DNA from: Chromera velia
Lineage: Eukaryota; Sar; Chromeraceae
DNA: 18,362 bases
Reading direction: 5' to 3'
NCBI GenBank assembly: GCA_018398765.1
Contig: JAHBMJ010001309.1
Span: 15,178 to 33,539, forward strand
Of the stretch, positions 8,941 to 16,498 are shown in pieces. Below the pieces are notes generated by a model. The model was given only the letters and a program-made list of their open reading frames with translations. It searched no databases and had not been told where the DNA came from. How positions within the stretch are numbered: position 1 is the stretch's first letter; each line of letters starts with the position of its first letter. Both the position numbers and the translations under genes were made by a program.

Positions 8941-9252
8941 AAACAAACAAACAAACACACACACACACACACACACAAACAAATAAACACAAACAAATAT
9001 ACAAACAAACAAATAAACAAACACGCGCGCGCGCCCAACCCTCATCCGCATTTCCGATCAGTCGGTCCGCCACAACCGGCAAATTTGTGTGTGTACCGAC
9101 ACGTACGTGCAGGTCGTGATTTCTCCAAGGCGTTCGACTTTCTCCGTTTTCCCGGGAGCGACGAGGCCGAACGAACGCTGCCGAAAGGCGTTGCTCCTGT
9201 AATTCAAAACTTTGGAGAAACGCTCCAAAAGAAGCTGGGACCACAAAACTAA
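5446..9252 (+). CDS. DUF4336 family protein, probably plastid-targeted (7 exons)
   Basis: Spliced model: 5446-5879, 6847-7030, 7523-7649, 7768-7824, 7988-8196, 8722-8890 and 9113-9252 (TAA stop). The total is 1320 nt, 439 residues, with all phases consistent. The start ATG opens a hydrophobic signal sequence (MSKIWIVWALSCALLPTPS). A Ser/Thr/Arg-rich, acid-poor stretch to about residue 65 follows, as in bipartite leaders for complex plastids. The mature part shows family hallmarks: 'GGLFIYAPVAPTGEC', 'LPCPALEHKIFFSDFVGRYP', 'VWVSPGQFSFPLN', 'AEVAVLWK' with 'TLLVADSV', and 'WVDRVASMSFDRIIACHF'. DUF4336 occurs in cyanobacteria and plants; its biochemical role is not established to my knowledge. 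The region between 'AEVAVLWK' and 'WVPPTVREWIL' is shorter than I would expect, so a missed exon within 8197-8721 is possible. The exon 1 and exon 4 donors are the least certain junctions. Confidence 0.85.
6251..6844. repeat. 54-bp tandem array, 11 copies, ending at an intron 3' splice site
   Basis: Unit starts (CGTTTGACTG) fall at 6251, 6305, 6359, 6413, 6467, 6521, 6575, 6629, 6683, 6737 and 6791, a period of exactly 54. Each unit carries CGTTTGACTGTTTGCGCAC, a C-run, TTCCTTCTTCTCTGACTGAC and ACAAT. The last unit ends ACAAC immediately before the AG of the exon 2 acceptor. Units 1-7 are nearly identical; units 8-11 share CACACG instead of CACGCG, and units 8-10 have GAGTG instead of GACTG. 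Because 54 is divisible by 3, all three minus-strand frames stay open. Those long frames are artefacts. Confidence 0.95.
7031..7068. repeat. (TCTTC)n pyrimidine repeat at intron 2 start
   Basis: The donor GTCTCTCTTCTC runs straight into about five TCTTC-type pentamers. This is the first ~38 bp of the 492-bp second intron of the DUF4336 gene. The rest of that intron is pyrimidine-rich, with nothing else recognised. Confidence 0.85.
7768..7824 (+). other. 57-nt internal exon of the DUF4336 gene
   Basis: The acceptor is GCATCAG and the exon encodes about 'ADHATECKESAKRFAKETV'. It joins 'GAPF' of exon 3 to form 'GAPFADHATE', matching the family's 'PPWADEI' position. The donor is either GTATGT (7821, phase 0) or GTGTGT (7825, phase 1). 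Only the second keeps the next exon in the frame that encodes the conserved 'AEVAVLWK' if the acceptor is GAAG at 7986-7987. Confidence 0.65.
8197..8721 (+). other. Intron 5 of the DUF4336 gene
   Basis: This is a 525-bp intron from GTAGGT to CCTCCTGAG. It contains a CTGTCTGTCTGCTTGCCTGC-type tetranucleotide run at about 8589-8632. No family-like coding was found in it, although a short conserved segment of DUF4336 would be expected near here. Confidence 0.6.
8901..9032. repeat. (AC)n / (AAAC)n / (GC)n compound microsatellite in intron 6
   Basis: Immediately after the donor GTAAGCAAGC there is (AC)n, then AAAC/AAAT tetramers, a second (AC)n, more tetramers and GCGCGCGC. It takes up more than half of the 222-bp intron between exons 6 and 7 of the DUF4336 gene. 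Confidence 0.95.
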
Positions 9253-10074
9253 GTTCATAAAGCTATACTTATATCGATTAATTGAGTTTTCATGGCTGTT
9301 TGAAACTTGAGAGTAGTGAAGACTGTGAAGAGACTTAAGAGACGCAGTGAAGTAGAGTTTGAATGGAATCTTGTTGGAAGTTTATCATTTGATAAGTTTA
9401 ATTTATTATGAACTTGAAAATGGTAGCTTTAGATCTAGCTTTAGATTTGATTCACTAGCTGATTCATCATCACCACATCATCAGCCAAGTCATAGTAGTA
9501 CTGCCATACGTCATCGCTATGATTGGCCCATGGCCGCCCATGATAGACGTTCTAGTAGACGTTTAGCCTCAGCGTTTGACAGGTTACAACATGAATGTAA
9601 GGCAGCTTCTTCAAGAAAAAAAAACTAACTAGTATATTGAAAGTAGTCATGGTTTTGAGTTAGCTCAGTTACTAGCTCAGTTAGCTAATTAATTTAAGTT
9701 AGTTACTAACTTAGTTAGTTCTAGAGTTATATAGTTTGGTATTTCAAACTGCAGTGAAAAAAGTTTGATCACTTATTATTTTTTCAATCATGATCATCAT
9801 CATACACCATCGCCATCGGCCTACAAGTATAAATAGGCGTCTAGCGTTCGGCGGCAACGCACGAGGCAGTTCGGTTCTTTACAATAGCAGTTTACTTTGA
9901 TTTATACTTATCTCAATAATAGACTCAATTTAAGGACTGTTTTACATTGTTTTACCTCTATCACTATTTACAAGTGCTATAAGTAACCGGGCATCGGGTT
10001 GTTAGTTGCCCGGTGAGTAGCCAGGTGATGAAACGCACAAGCTTGTATTCTTTTATCAGATGTGAAGAACCTAG
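9253..10074. other. AT-rich stretch with TATA-like box and hairpin
   Basis: Composition changes sharply to AT-rich just after the DUF4336 stop. Two short plus-strand frames (about 9310-9408, KRLKRRSEVEFEWNL; and 9359-9628, ending in a Ser/Arg/His-rich tail) have AT-rich codons unlike neighbouring genes and match nothing I know. TTAGTTAGCTCAGTTA-like repeats lie at 9655-9722. TATAAATAGG occurs at 9829-9838. An 8-bp perfect stem (ACCGGGCA/TGCCCGGT) lies at 9986-10014. It could be the tail and LTR of a retroelement, but no second LTR is visible here. Confidence 0.35.
9986..10014. other. 8-bp perfect inverted repeat (hairpin)
   Basis: ACCGGGCA at 9986-9993 pairs with TGCCCGGT at 10007-10014 across a 13-nt loop, and GTGAGT overlaps its end. 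It is GC-rich in AT-rich surroundings. Function unknown. Confidence 0.7.
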
Positions 10075-10850
10075 TCATATCAATTCTATTACTACCCATT
10101 TTTGCCATGCTTTGCGGCCCTGATTGTCATATGCGTTGATATCCACCCCCTTTTGAACCAGCAGTTTGGCCATCTTAACGTCCTCTTCCTCCAAAGCCTC
10201 ATCTCTCCGCCTCACCTCATTCATGTCAGGCCAGAGTGAACCCTCAATGCTGCATATCGAGGAGTCGGCCTGTCAAAAAATACTGTACAGCGCGTGCAAC
10301 GCAGAAAACCCCTTGTTATCTGCTGCCTGCACATCTACCCCCTGACGGTCAACAAACTCGAAGGCATCAAAGGAACGCGCCTTGGTAACAAGGTGAAACA
10401 ACGTCTCCCCTTTCCCTGTCCGCACAAGCGAATCTGCTCCACGTAAGAGCAACTGCTCTGCCCTATTGACGCCATTCTCATCAATGGCCTCCATTAGCGC
10501 AGTAAAGCCAACATGATCTCCAGCATTCATGTTGGCTCCGTGCGCAATAAGAGAAACCATTACCCTCTCTGCGTTCCTCCTTGCAGCATGGTGAAAAGGC
10601 CTTTGCCCCTCAGCATCTTCTGACTGCATATTCGTCCCCGCTTCTAAAAGGAGGCTCACCACAGCTCACCATGTCTGGGAGATCCAGACAACCTGCGAGG
10701 TGGAGAGGTTCCATCCCACGTGTACCGTTCTCGACGTAGATGTCCCCTCCCAGATCAACGTCTGCCCCCACTTCGACAAGGATCTTAATTTTCTCCATCT
10801 AATTGTTACAGATGGAACGCAGTAGTGCGGTCACCCCTCTAGGGGGCAGT
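10075..10850 (-). pseudogene. Ankyrin-repeat protein, degenerate copy
   Basis: The minus strand encodes about five ankyrin repeats, with motifs such as 'EPLHLAGCLDLPDMV', 'GQRPFHHAARRNAERVMVSL', 'GFTALMEAIDENG', 'AEQLLLRGADSL' and 'AKLLVQKGVDINAYDNQG'. Ankyrin repeats bind proteins. Three lesions are visible. One is an in-frame TAG at 10799-10801, between 'SICNN' and 'MEKIKIL'. The second is a 10-bp tandem duplication at 10654-10671 (TGGTGAGCTG repeated on the minus strand) that shifts the frame. The third is an in-frame TGA at 10273-10275. Apart from the shift, coding continues through each break to a stop at 10075. The 5' end fades into a foldback element, so the original N-terminus is elsewhere. 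Confidence 0.8.
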
Positions 10851-10929
10851 ACTTGGTCTTATATGTAAATTCTACCCCAATTTCGGTCATCTTGAATAGG
10901 AACCTAAATGATTGATATACACAAACGGC

Positions 10930-11625
10930 TGAAACTACCAAATAAAACATATGATGCTGAATTATATTGGGCGGTTTACATCTGTGCAATCATAATGTTG
11001 GGCTACATTGTGGTGTCTTATAGTTGAACGATGTCATGTCGCCAGGTTTTGTTGGGCGTTGGGCTGTGTTAGGCCTGTTGGGTGATGCTTAACAGTACAA
11101 ATCGCCCAACAGTAGCCCAACATCACTTTAAAGTGCACAACAGACATTATAAAGCTTTTTAGACCAACTAAAAAGCACGTAATCAAGATAACCAAATTAA
11201 AGCTAAATGTTGCTTTAATATGAGCTTTATACTCTTTATAGAACGTATAAAATCGTTATTTGAAAGTGAAGGGCGGTGTTAAGACCTTTACTTTTCATAA
11301 AGAGTATAAAGCTCATATTGAAGCAACATTGAGCTCTAATTTTGTTCTTTTTGATTACATGCTTTTTAGTTGGTCTAGAAGGCTTTACAATGTCTGTTAT
11401 ACACTTTAAAGTGATATTGGGCTGCTGTTGGGCCATTTGTACTGTTGGGCACCGCCTAACAGGCCCAACACAGCCCAACAAACCCGAAGCCCAACAGAAC
11501 CTGGCGACAGAGCTGAGGGGGATAAAAACATAGCCCAACATTTGAAAGACAAAGTTTTAACCAGCCCAACATCATGCTCCAAAATCTATTTCATATGTTA
11601 ATTTCAATAGTTTCTTCATATTCTA
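10930..11625. mobile_element. TTGGGC-rich foldback (long inverted repeat) element
   Basis: The left arm (about 10930-11240) is matched by the reverse complement of the right arm (about 11298-11625), with roughly 57 bp between them. Matching blocks include GTCGCCAGGTT, TTGGGCTGTGTT, ACAGTACAAAT, TCACTTTAAAGTG, GACCAACTAAAAAGCA and ATATGAGCTTTATACTCTTT. TTGGGC/GCCCAA is repeated many times within each arm, so each arm can also fold on itself. No transposase is present. This is a MITE-like or foldback element; the outer boundaries and target duplication are not resolved. Confidence 0.85.
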
Positions 11626-11766
11626 TCTATAACATTTTGAGAGATATAGCTAAAGCAGGGGGGGCATCTGGAGTGCGGCCCTCTAGTCTCTCCCTGGTGC
11701 ACAGTATTCATATCTGTGCCAAGCATGAGAATCATCTGTCTTAAGGGAGATAAACAGTATCGAGGG

Positions 11767-12205
11767 CTAAACGGGCTGAAACAAACGAATTATATCCCCA
11801 ATGTCTGCTGCAAAAATATCTGTACGATTAATTTTGAAGTGTTGGCTGATAATGCTGTCAAGTTTGGTATTTAACGTTTTTCTTAACTCTTCGATCATTT
11901 ATCGGAGTCGTGCAAAGAACTCGGCATCCTTCGGATCAAGTAGAGTTGCCTCGGTTAGAGACGGAGACAGAGAGCGATTGGAGGAGGGAGCGAAGCTGCC
12001 CAACATCTCCTTTTTCTGTCGAACAGTTGTAATACACTCGAAAAAAGTCTGTTCAACTGCATCAAGCTCTCTGATACTCTCTGAGAAGAACCGGCAGGCT
12101 CGCGATCAGCCGTTCCATCTTTCCTTTTCTTTCAACTCAGGTTTGAGATATTCAATTGATCGCCGATCAATGCCTGTAAAGCAGTGGTTTTTACCTCCAC
12201 GGCTG
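11767..12205 (-). pseudogene. Degenerate coding fragment, possibly the ankyrin gene's N-terminal region
   Basis: One minus-strand frame reads coherently from about 12205 to 11770: 'HCFTGIDRRSIEYLKPELKE', 'SESIRELDAVEQTFFECI', 'TLLDPKDAEFFARLR', 'MIEELRKTLNTKLDSIISQH' and 'DIGDIIRLFQPV'. It is broken by TGA at 12106-12108 and TAA at 11899-11901 and ends at TAG 11767-11769. No frameshift is seen. The sequence looks helical and charged. It has the same strand and order as the ankyrin fragment beyond the foldback element, so it may be the same gene's N-terminal part. That link is inference. The plus-strand open frame over the same bases is its shadow. Confidence 0.5.
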
Positions 12206-12418
12206 CGCTGCGGACCAATTTAGCTTGCCCCACGACGGTACCGCCGCGGGTTTCACCTGGTTTCAAGCGCTCGCAGCCCCACAGCGGCCTCTAACCCCTT
12301 TACAAGTCTTGATAGGTCATATCAAATATATCTATAAGTATTTTATAGCAGGAATAAGTCATTCTATTATGGTTTTAAACTATTTCAAACATGAAAATAA
12401 GATAAAATAATATAGAAA
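12206..12418. other. Intergenic: short GC-rich patch then AT-rich target region
   Basis: Positions 12210-12295 are GC-rich (contains ACCGCCGCGGG). Positions 12300-12418 are AT-rich and form the 5' flank of the LINE insertion. No gene recognised. Confidence 0.5.
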
Positions 12419-14113
12419 GCGAGAGTCGATGGGGACTCGGCTCTATTTCTGGAGGGGGCAGGGGTTAAGCAAGGTGATGCGTTATCCCCGTCGCTTTTTC
12501 TTTTATTCATTAATGACCTGCATGATGAGATTCAGAAAGGAAAACGGGGAGATGGAAAGGAAACGGAGGGGGTTCACCTTGCTGGGGCCAGTTTGGGAAG
12601 TATAGGCTACGCTGATGATCTTGTCTTGTTTGCACACTCAGCAGCCGACTTCTAAGCAAAATTCGATGCCCTGGAGGGGTATTGCGGAAAGTGGGGGTTG
12701 AATATCAATCTAAAGAAAACCAAGGTCCTGTGCCTTTGTGAATACCGCAAGGACTGTAACGGCATGATTTTGTACTAAGGGAAGGAAGTAGACTGATGTG
12801 ATCAGTACAAATATTTGGGTTGCCTTCTGTTTGAGGGAGGGGATTTGACTCGGTCAATTGAAGCACGCCTACGCAGTGCAGAGCGTGCAATGGGGGCGGT
12901 GATTGGTCTGGCTGCAAGTCTGTCTGGGTTGCTTCTCGAGGAAAAGATGCAGCTGCTGAAGGCGTGCTGGGAGCCGGTGGCACTCTATAGCCTAGAGTAC
13001 TTTCCGATAAGACAGGGAGACTGGGAGGCGATTGACAACTTGCGGCTCCGGTTTGTTCGATGGGCGGCCCGACTTCCGGTCAGGAGTTTGCGTGTACCCT
13101 CTCTTTTGTCTGTTAATTTAATGTTTGCTCCCGCACTCTTGTGTGCTCGTTTTGCTTCATTCTGGATTGTACTTAGCCGTTCGCATCTCCGTATTCCTCA
13201 GGCTCTTTTGAATTCATAGAAGGGACCAGCGGGGCAGAAGCAAAGACGAGCCGTCAATGGTCTGTTCAGATGGGCAGGCCTTGACTTTTTGACGTCTCTC
13301 CCTGTCCGGAGCTCAGAAAGACGGGCCCCGAAGGGGAATTTGTTTGTTTCTGCCAAAATTAAAGATGTCTGGGGAATGGAATGCATGAAAAGGGGAGACA
13401 GGGAAGAAAGGGGCAACTTCCCCCTGTCTGCCTCTTTATCAGGACTACAGAGAGCTCTTCCGTCTTCTTTACGTTCGTCTCTATTTCTTTTGTCTTCAAA
13501 GAATGACCCCAAGGTACGGATGTCCTGTCTGCCGAGAAGTGCCTTATGTGAGAAGATTGAGCCACTCCTAAGGACATTGACACTAAATCGGAAGGGTCTA
13601 ACGGGGGGGGCCAACTCTCCGGGAGAGGTGTTTTGTCTGGCAAAGGGTTGTTCAAATGGAAGAAAAATTGATGATCTCTGGCACCGGCTTTCAGTATGCT
13701 CCAATTAGGTAGAAGTAAGAAATAAACTAAACAAAGTGGTAGAGGGAAAGAAAGTGAAGCAAAGGATTCAGAGAGAAGGAATTAAGGGATCGGATACAGC
13801 CGAAACAGAAGCGAGGAAGATGCTGCTTTTGGCTTTACAAGTCGATCCGTATGAAGCATGCAGAGCCGTTTACGATCTTTGTCACTCACTGTGCACGCCT
13901 GTCTCTGTGTGAACACGACCTTTTCTTCTTCTGTTCAAGTCTTATATTGCTACCTACAACGCGCATGCTGCTCGTGAGCTCACCAAGCAAGCACTTCAGG
14001 GGATCTCGCGCTTAGTTTTATCTCTAGAGTTGAGTGATTGACGATCTCTTGCATGAACATAGGCTGCTGGGAGCACGGCTCCACTCTAGCAAAGCCAACT
14101 TCAAAAAAAAAAA
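12419..14113 (+). mobile_element. 5'-truncated non-LTR (LINE) retrotransposon copy
   Basis: The element starts inside the reverse transcriptase and ends in an 11-A tract at 14103-14113 followed by TAA repeats, as expected for target-primed, 5'-truncated insertion. A probable target-site duplication flanks it: TAATATAGAAA at 12408-12418 and TAATATAGGAAA at 14124-14135 (one extra G). After the coding part, about 13913-14102 looks like a 3' untranslated region, although the frame stays open to about 14040. Confidence 0.85.
12422..13912 (+). pseudogene. LINE reverse transcriptase, C-terminal part, with in-frame stops
   Basis: A single frame reads RT motifs in order: 'GAGVKQGDALSPSLFLLFIN' (motif B region), 'GYADDLVLFA' (catalytic YADD), 'KWGLNINLKKTKVL', and 'YKYLGCLLFEGGDLTRSIEA'. 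It then continues through an uncharacterised C-terminal region of ~300 residues. In-frame stops are at 12653 (TAA), 12776 (TAA), 12794 (TGA), 13217 (TAG) and 13706 (TAG); the frame ends at TGA 13910-13912. I see no frameshift over ~1.49 kb. The N-terminal RT fingers and any endonuclease are missing because of 5' truncation. The copy cannot encode an intact enzyme under the standard code. Confidence 0.85.
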
Positions 14114-14120
14114 TAATAAT

Positions 14121-14733
14121 AATTAATATAGGAAATATTAAGAACAAACAAAAAATAAACACACAAAAAAACTAGTAACTCATTTATTTTTAATCTAATT
14201 CACAATAAAAGAAACTATAAGTCATAGTCTGATCAACAATCATGGTACGGCATGACTATTTTGAAATTGATCGAATTATTTCGTTGATTTAAATGCATTG
14301 CAGAGAATGATTTTTAAATTAATCAATTAATTCACTTGCGATTTCATGGGTCTTGCGATTCACTTGCGAACTGAAGAAATCAAGGGTCTGTCTGACTCTT
14401 TCTGAGACTTCCGATTAGCTCAAGGGGCTGCAGGGGATGGAAGGATGGGATTTAGCTTCACATGCTTCTCTAGACTCTGCACTTCTGTTTTTTTCTTGCT
14501 CTCTAAAGGCCGTTTCAAAAAACAGGACATAAAATTTTGTTGCAGCTCTCGCTGCCTCCTAGGGGGGGGCACTCTGGAAGGTTATGGTAGATTTTGAGCC
14601 CAAAATAACATATAATGTGAACAAAAACAAATTTTTGCGAGCTAGTCCGGCAACCTGGAGCTCCACTTTGTCAAGTTACGTCGAAATCTGATGTTTTAAA
14701 AGTGTAGGCTATGTGGTTACTTTGGGTTCTTAT
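14121..14733. other. AT-rich intergenic stretch
   Basis: This is the 3' flank of the LINE. It contains a short repeated phrase (TTCACTTGCGA at 14331 and 14361) and a CCTAGGGGGGGG run at 14557-14568. No coding or RNA gene recognised. Confidence 0.5.
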
Positions 14734-14891
14734 ACTGGTTGCTAGCACACTAAATTAGGGGAGTCACGGACTCCTAAAAAAAACTTGATAACACTGTGGA
14801 AGGTAAGACATCAATGAAGTCCAACTGATTGTTTGAATGTAATTAACCTTTTGTAAGGCTTACTAGCAGTGAACTCTAACGTTGTTTATTC

Positions 14892-15059
14892 TTGCCTAGC
14901 GGTACTTTTTAGCTGCCTAGTGGTACCTTTGGGCTGCCTAGCGGTACCCTTTGCCTGCCTAGCAGTGTTCTTTGCCTGCTTAGCGGTCATCTTCGCATGT
15001 CTAGCAGTTAGATTCAGCTGCCTAGCAGTTAGACTCAGTTGTTTAACAGTTGTATTTCG
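14892..15059. repeat. 21-bp tandem repeat, 8 units (left arm)
   Basis: Units of the type CTGCCTAGCGGTACCCTTTGC start at 14892, 14913, 14934, 14955, 14976, 14997, 15018 and 15039. The CTAGC(A/G)GT core is best conserved. Since 21 is seven codons, the plus frame reads a CLAV(x)F-type heptad. I treat this as a repeat artefact. Confidence 0.9.
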
Positions 15060-15125
15060 TTATTCTATAGTGTTTAGTGGTTATAAAATAGTTAAGATAT
15101 GTTATAATAAGTATGAATGGGTTAT

Positions 15126-15715
15126 ACATGGATTACTCAATAAATTATTCAATAACCTCTTCAAAAACTCTAAAGACAATTATAGCATAATTCAAAGTAA
15201 ACAAACCAGTAAATAAATTAATCGAATATGTTTTATTGATTGATTGACAGGTCTAAGCAGCAAGCAACATAAGACCATGCTCATTCAGAGAGCTTCTAAC
15301 CACAGCCCTTACTGAGCCGTGTACGTGCAGGTTCAGAGATTCTCACTCTGCCAGTGAGACCATCATTCACGGCATGGTTAATATGAAGACAAAATTGCGA
15401 TATTCAACTACTGTCCACAAGCAAAAATTCACGTAAAAGAAAAGTTAAGCTGCTCAGTCAATCACAGAAAGTTGGAGAAGCAATCGTTGCTTGAGCCATC
15501 TCTTTTTCACTCAGGGACCCAGCTCAGGGATAGGAATATCATAATGATCGTTGCTCTTTTCCCCTGCCTGCCACCATAGAAAGATCTCTTTCTTTATTTC
15601 TTTCTTTCCAATCAAACAGAGAAGGATAGAGAAGGGTGATCAAACAGCGAGACAGCAATTGAAGGAAAGTCTGTACAGGTCTATTCGAAGGACACAAAGA
15701 GAGATGACTTTTCAA
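15126..15715. other. Central region of the inverted-repeat element, left part
   Basis: AT-rich to mixed sequence with no recognised gene. It contains a 7-bp perfect stem (TCTCACT/AGTGAGA, 15341-15359). A short plus-strand frame at 15551-15940 overlaps the acidic fragment on the other strand and shows no family features. Confidence 0.4.
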
Positions 15716-16160
15716 TTAAGGGGCCCCTATGATTTCCGATGCCCCCCCCATCTCGAAGCTTCGCGCTCTGTTCTCACCTTCGGCACCCCTTCCCTCACCT
15801 CCCCTGTTCTGCTGCTCGCTGATGCGGGCACTCTTGCGACTAGGAGGAACACTGTCAGAGGGAGAGCGGTTGCGGCGGTGAGACTCATGTCGGGGGGGGG
15901 TATCCTCTGCTTCTGCTGCTTCTGCTTCATCATCGTCTGACTCTTCATCATCAATCCAGTCCAAACGCACCGCAATGAGGGAGAACAAGTGTTGGTCTTC
16001 GGGTTTGTTGGAAGGAATGGGCTGACACATGCCTTTTAATACCTTTAACTGATACTTTTCGAGATTTTCCCCCCAAAAGGGACGATGAATTGTTGGACAT
16101 CCTCAGCTGCCCGAATGTTTGACTCTTTTACAACAGACACACGCGAGGCCAGCCTACCTA
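15716..16160 (-). pseudogene. Coding-like fragment with acidic and basic C-terminal tail
   Basis: From an ATG at 16030 the minus strand encodes 104 residues: 'PEDQHLFSLIAVRLDWIDDE', an acidic DDDEAEAAEAED stretch, then a basic Ser/Arg stretch 'SDSVPPSRKSARIS', ending at a TAA near 15716. Coding-like sequence continues upstream: 'ENLEKYQLKVLKG' in the same frame, then 'VVKESNIRAAEDVQQFIVPF' in another. The change of frame falls at a GGGGGG run near 16070-16075. The family is not recognised. It may be the C-terminal remnant of a transposon-encoded or captured host protein. Confidence 0.45.
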
Positions 16161-16235
16161 TGCGTAACCTATTTATACTTGACAATGTTATAACATATTT
16201 TAACTCTTTTATAACTACTAGACACTATAAAATAA

Positions 16236-16361
16236 CTAAATATAACTGTTAAACAACTGAATTTAACTGCTAGGCAGCTGAATCTAACTGCTAGGCAGGC
16301 GAAGATGACCGCTAGGCAGGCAAAGAACACTGCTAGGCAGCCAAAAGGTACCGTTAGGCAA
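16236..16361. repeat. 21-bp tandem repeat, 6 units (right arm, inverted)
   Basis: Inverted counterpart of the left-arm array, with units at 16236, 16257, 16278, 16299, 16320 and 16341. It has two fewer units than the left arm; the units corresponding to about 14913-14954 are absent. Confidence 0.9.
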
Positions 16362-16498
16362 GAAAAAACAGGGTTAAAGTTTACTGCTAGTAAGCTTTAC
16401 AAAGGGTTAATTATATTCAAACAATCAGTTGGCTCTTCAATGTTGACCTACTCCAAAGGGGTCCGTGGCCCCCCTATTTTAGTGTGCTAGCAACCAGT

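Larger units (their letters stand above)
14734..16498. mobile_element. Large inverted-repeat element with tandem-repeat arms
   Basis: The left arm (14734-about 15125) and right arm (about 16160-16498) are inverted copies. Both ends read ACTGGTTGCTAGCACACTAAA inward. Matching inner blocks include CAACTGATTGTTTGAAT, CTTACTAGCAGT, a 21-bp tandem array, and TTATAAAA followed by AGTTA and ATATGTTATAA. The roughly 1.03-kb centre is not part of the repeat. No target duplication is evident at the termini chosen. No complete transposase is visible, so this is a non-autonomous DNA-transposon-like or foldback element. Confidence 0.82.

Noticed and set aside
8358-9051. Minus-strand frames with VCVCVC and FVCLFV runs
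   Set aside because: Low-complexity translation of (AC)n and (AAAC)n microsatellites within an intron of the plus-strand gene.
11801-12223. 140-residue plus-strand open frame
   Set aside because: The opposite strand reads a more protein-like sequence over the same bases; this frame looks like its shadow.
12422-13912. Stop-codon reassignment as an explanation for in-frame stops in the LINE frame
   Set aside because: TAA, TAG and TGA all occur internally, while the two intact spliced genes have no internal stops, so ordinary pseudogene decay is simpler.
14869-15216. Plus-strand frame with a CLAVxF heptad repeat
   Set aside because: It comes from the 21-bp (7-codon) tandem repeat in the left arm; the inverted arm gives an equally open but unrelated frame.
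15331-15360. tRNA-like arm (GGTTCAGAGATTCTCAC with a 7-bp stem)
   Set aside because: No acceptor stem, D arm or anticodon arm could be fitted around it.
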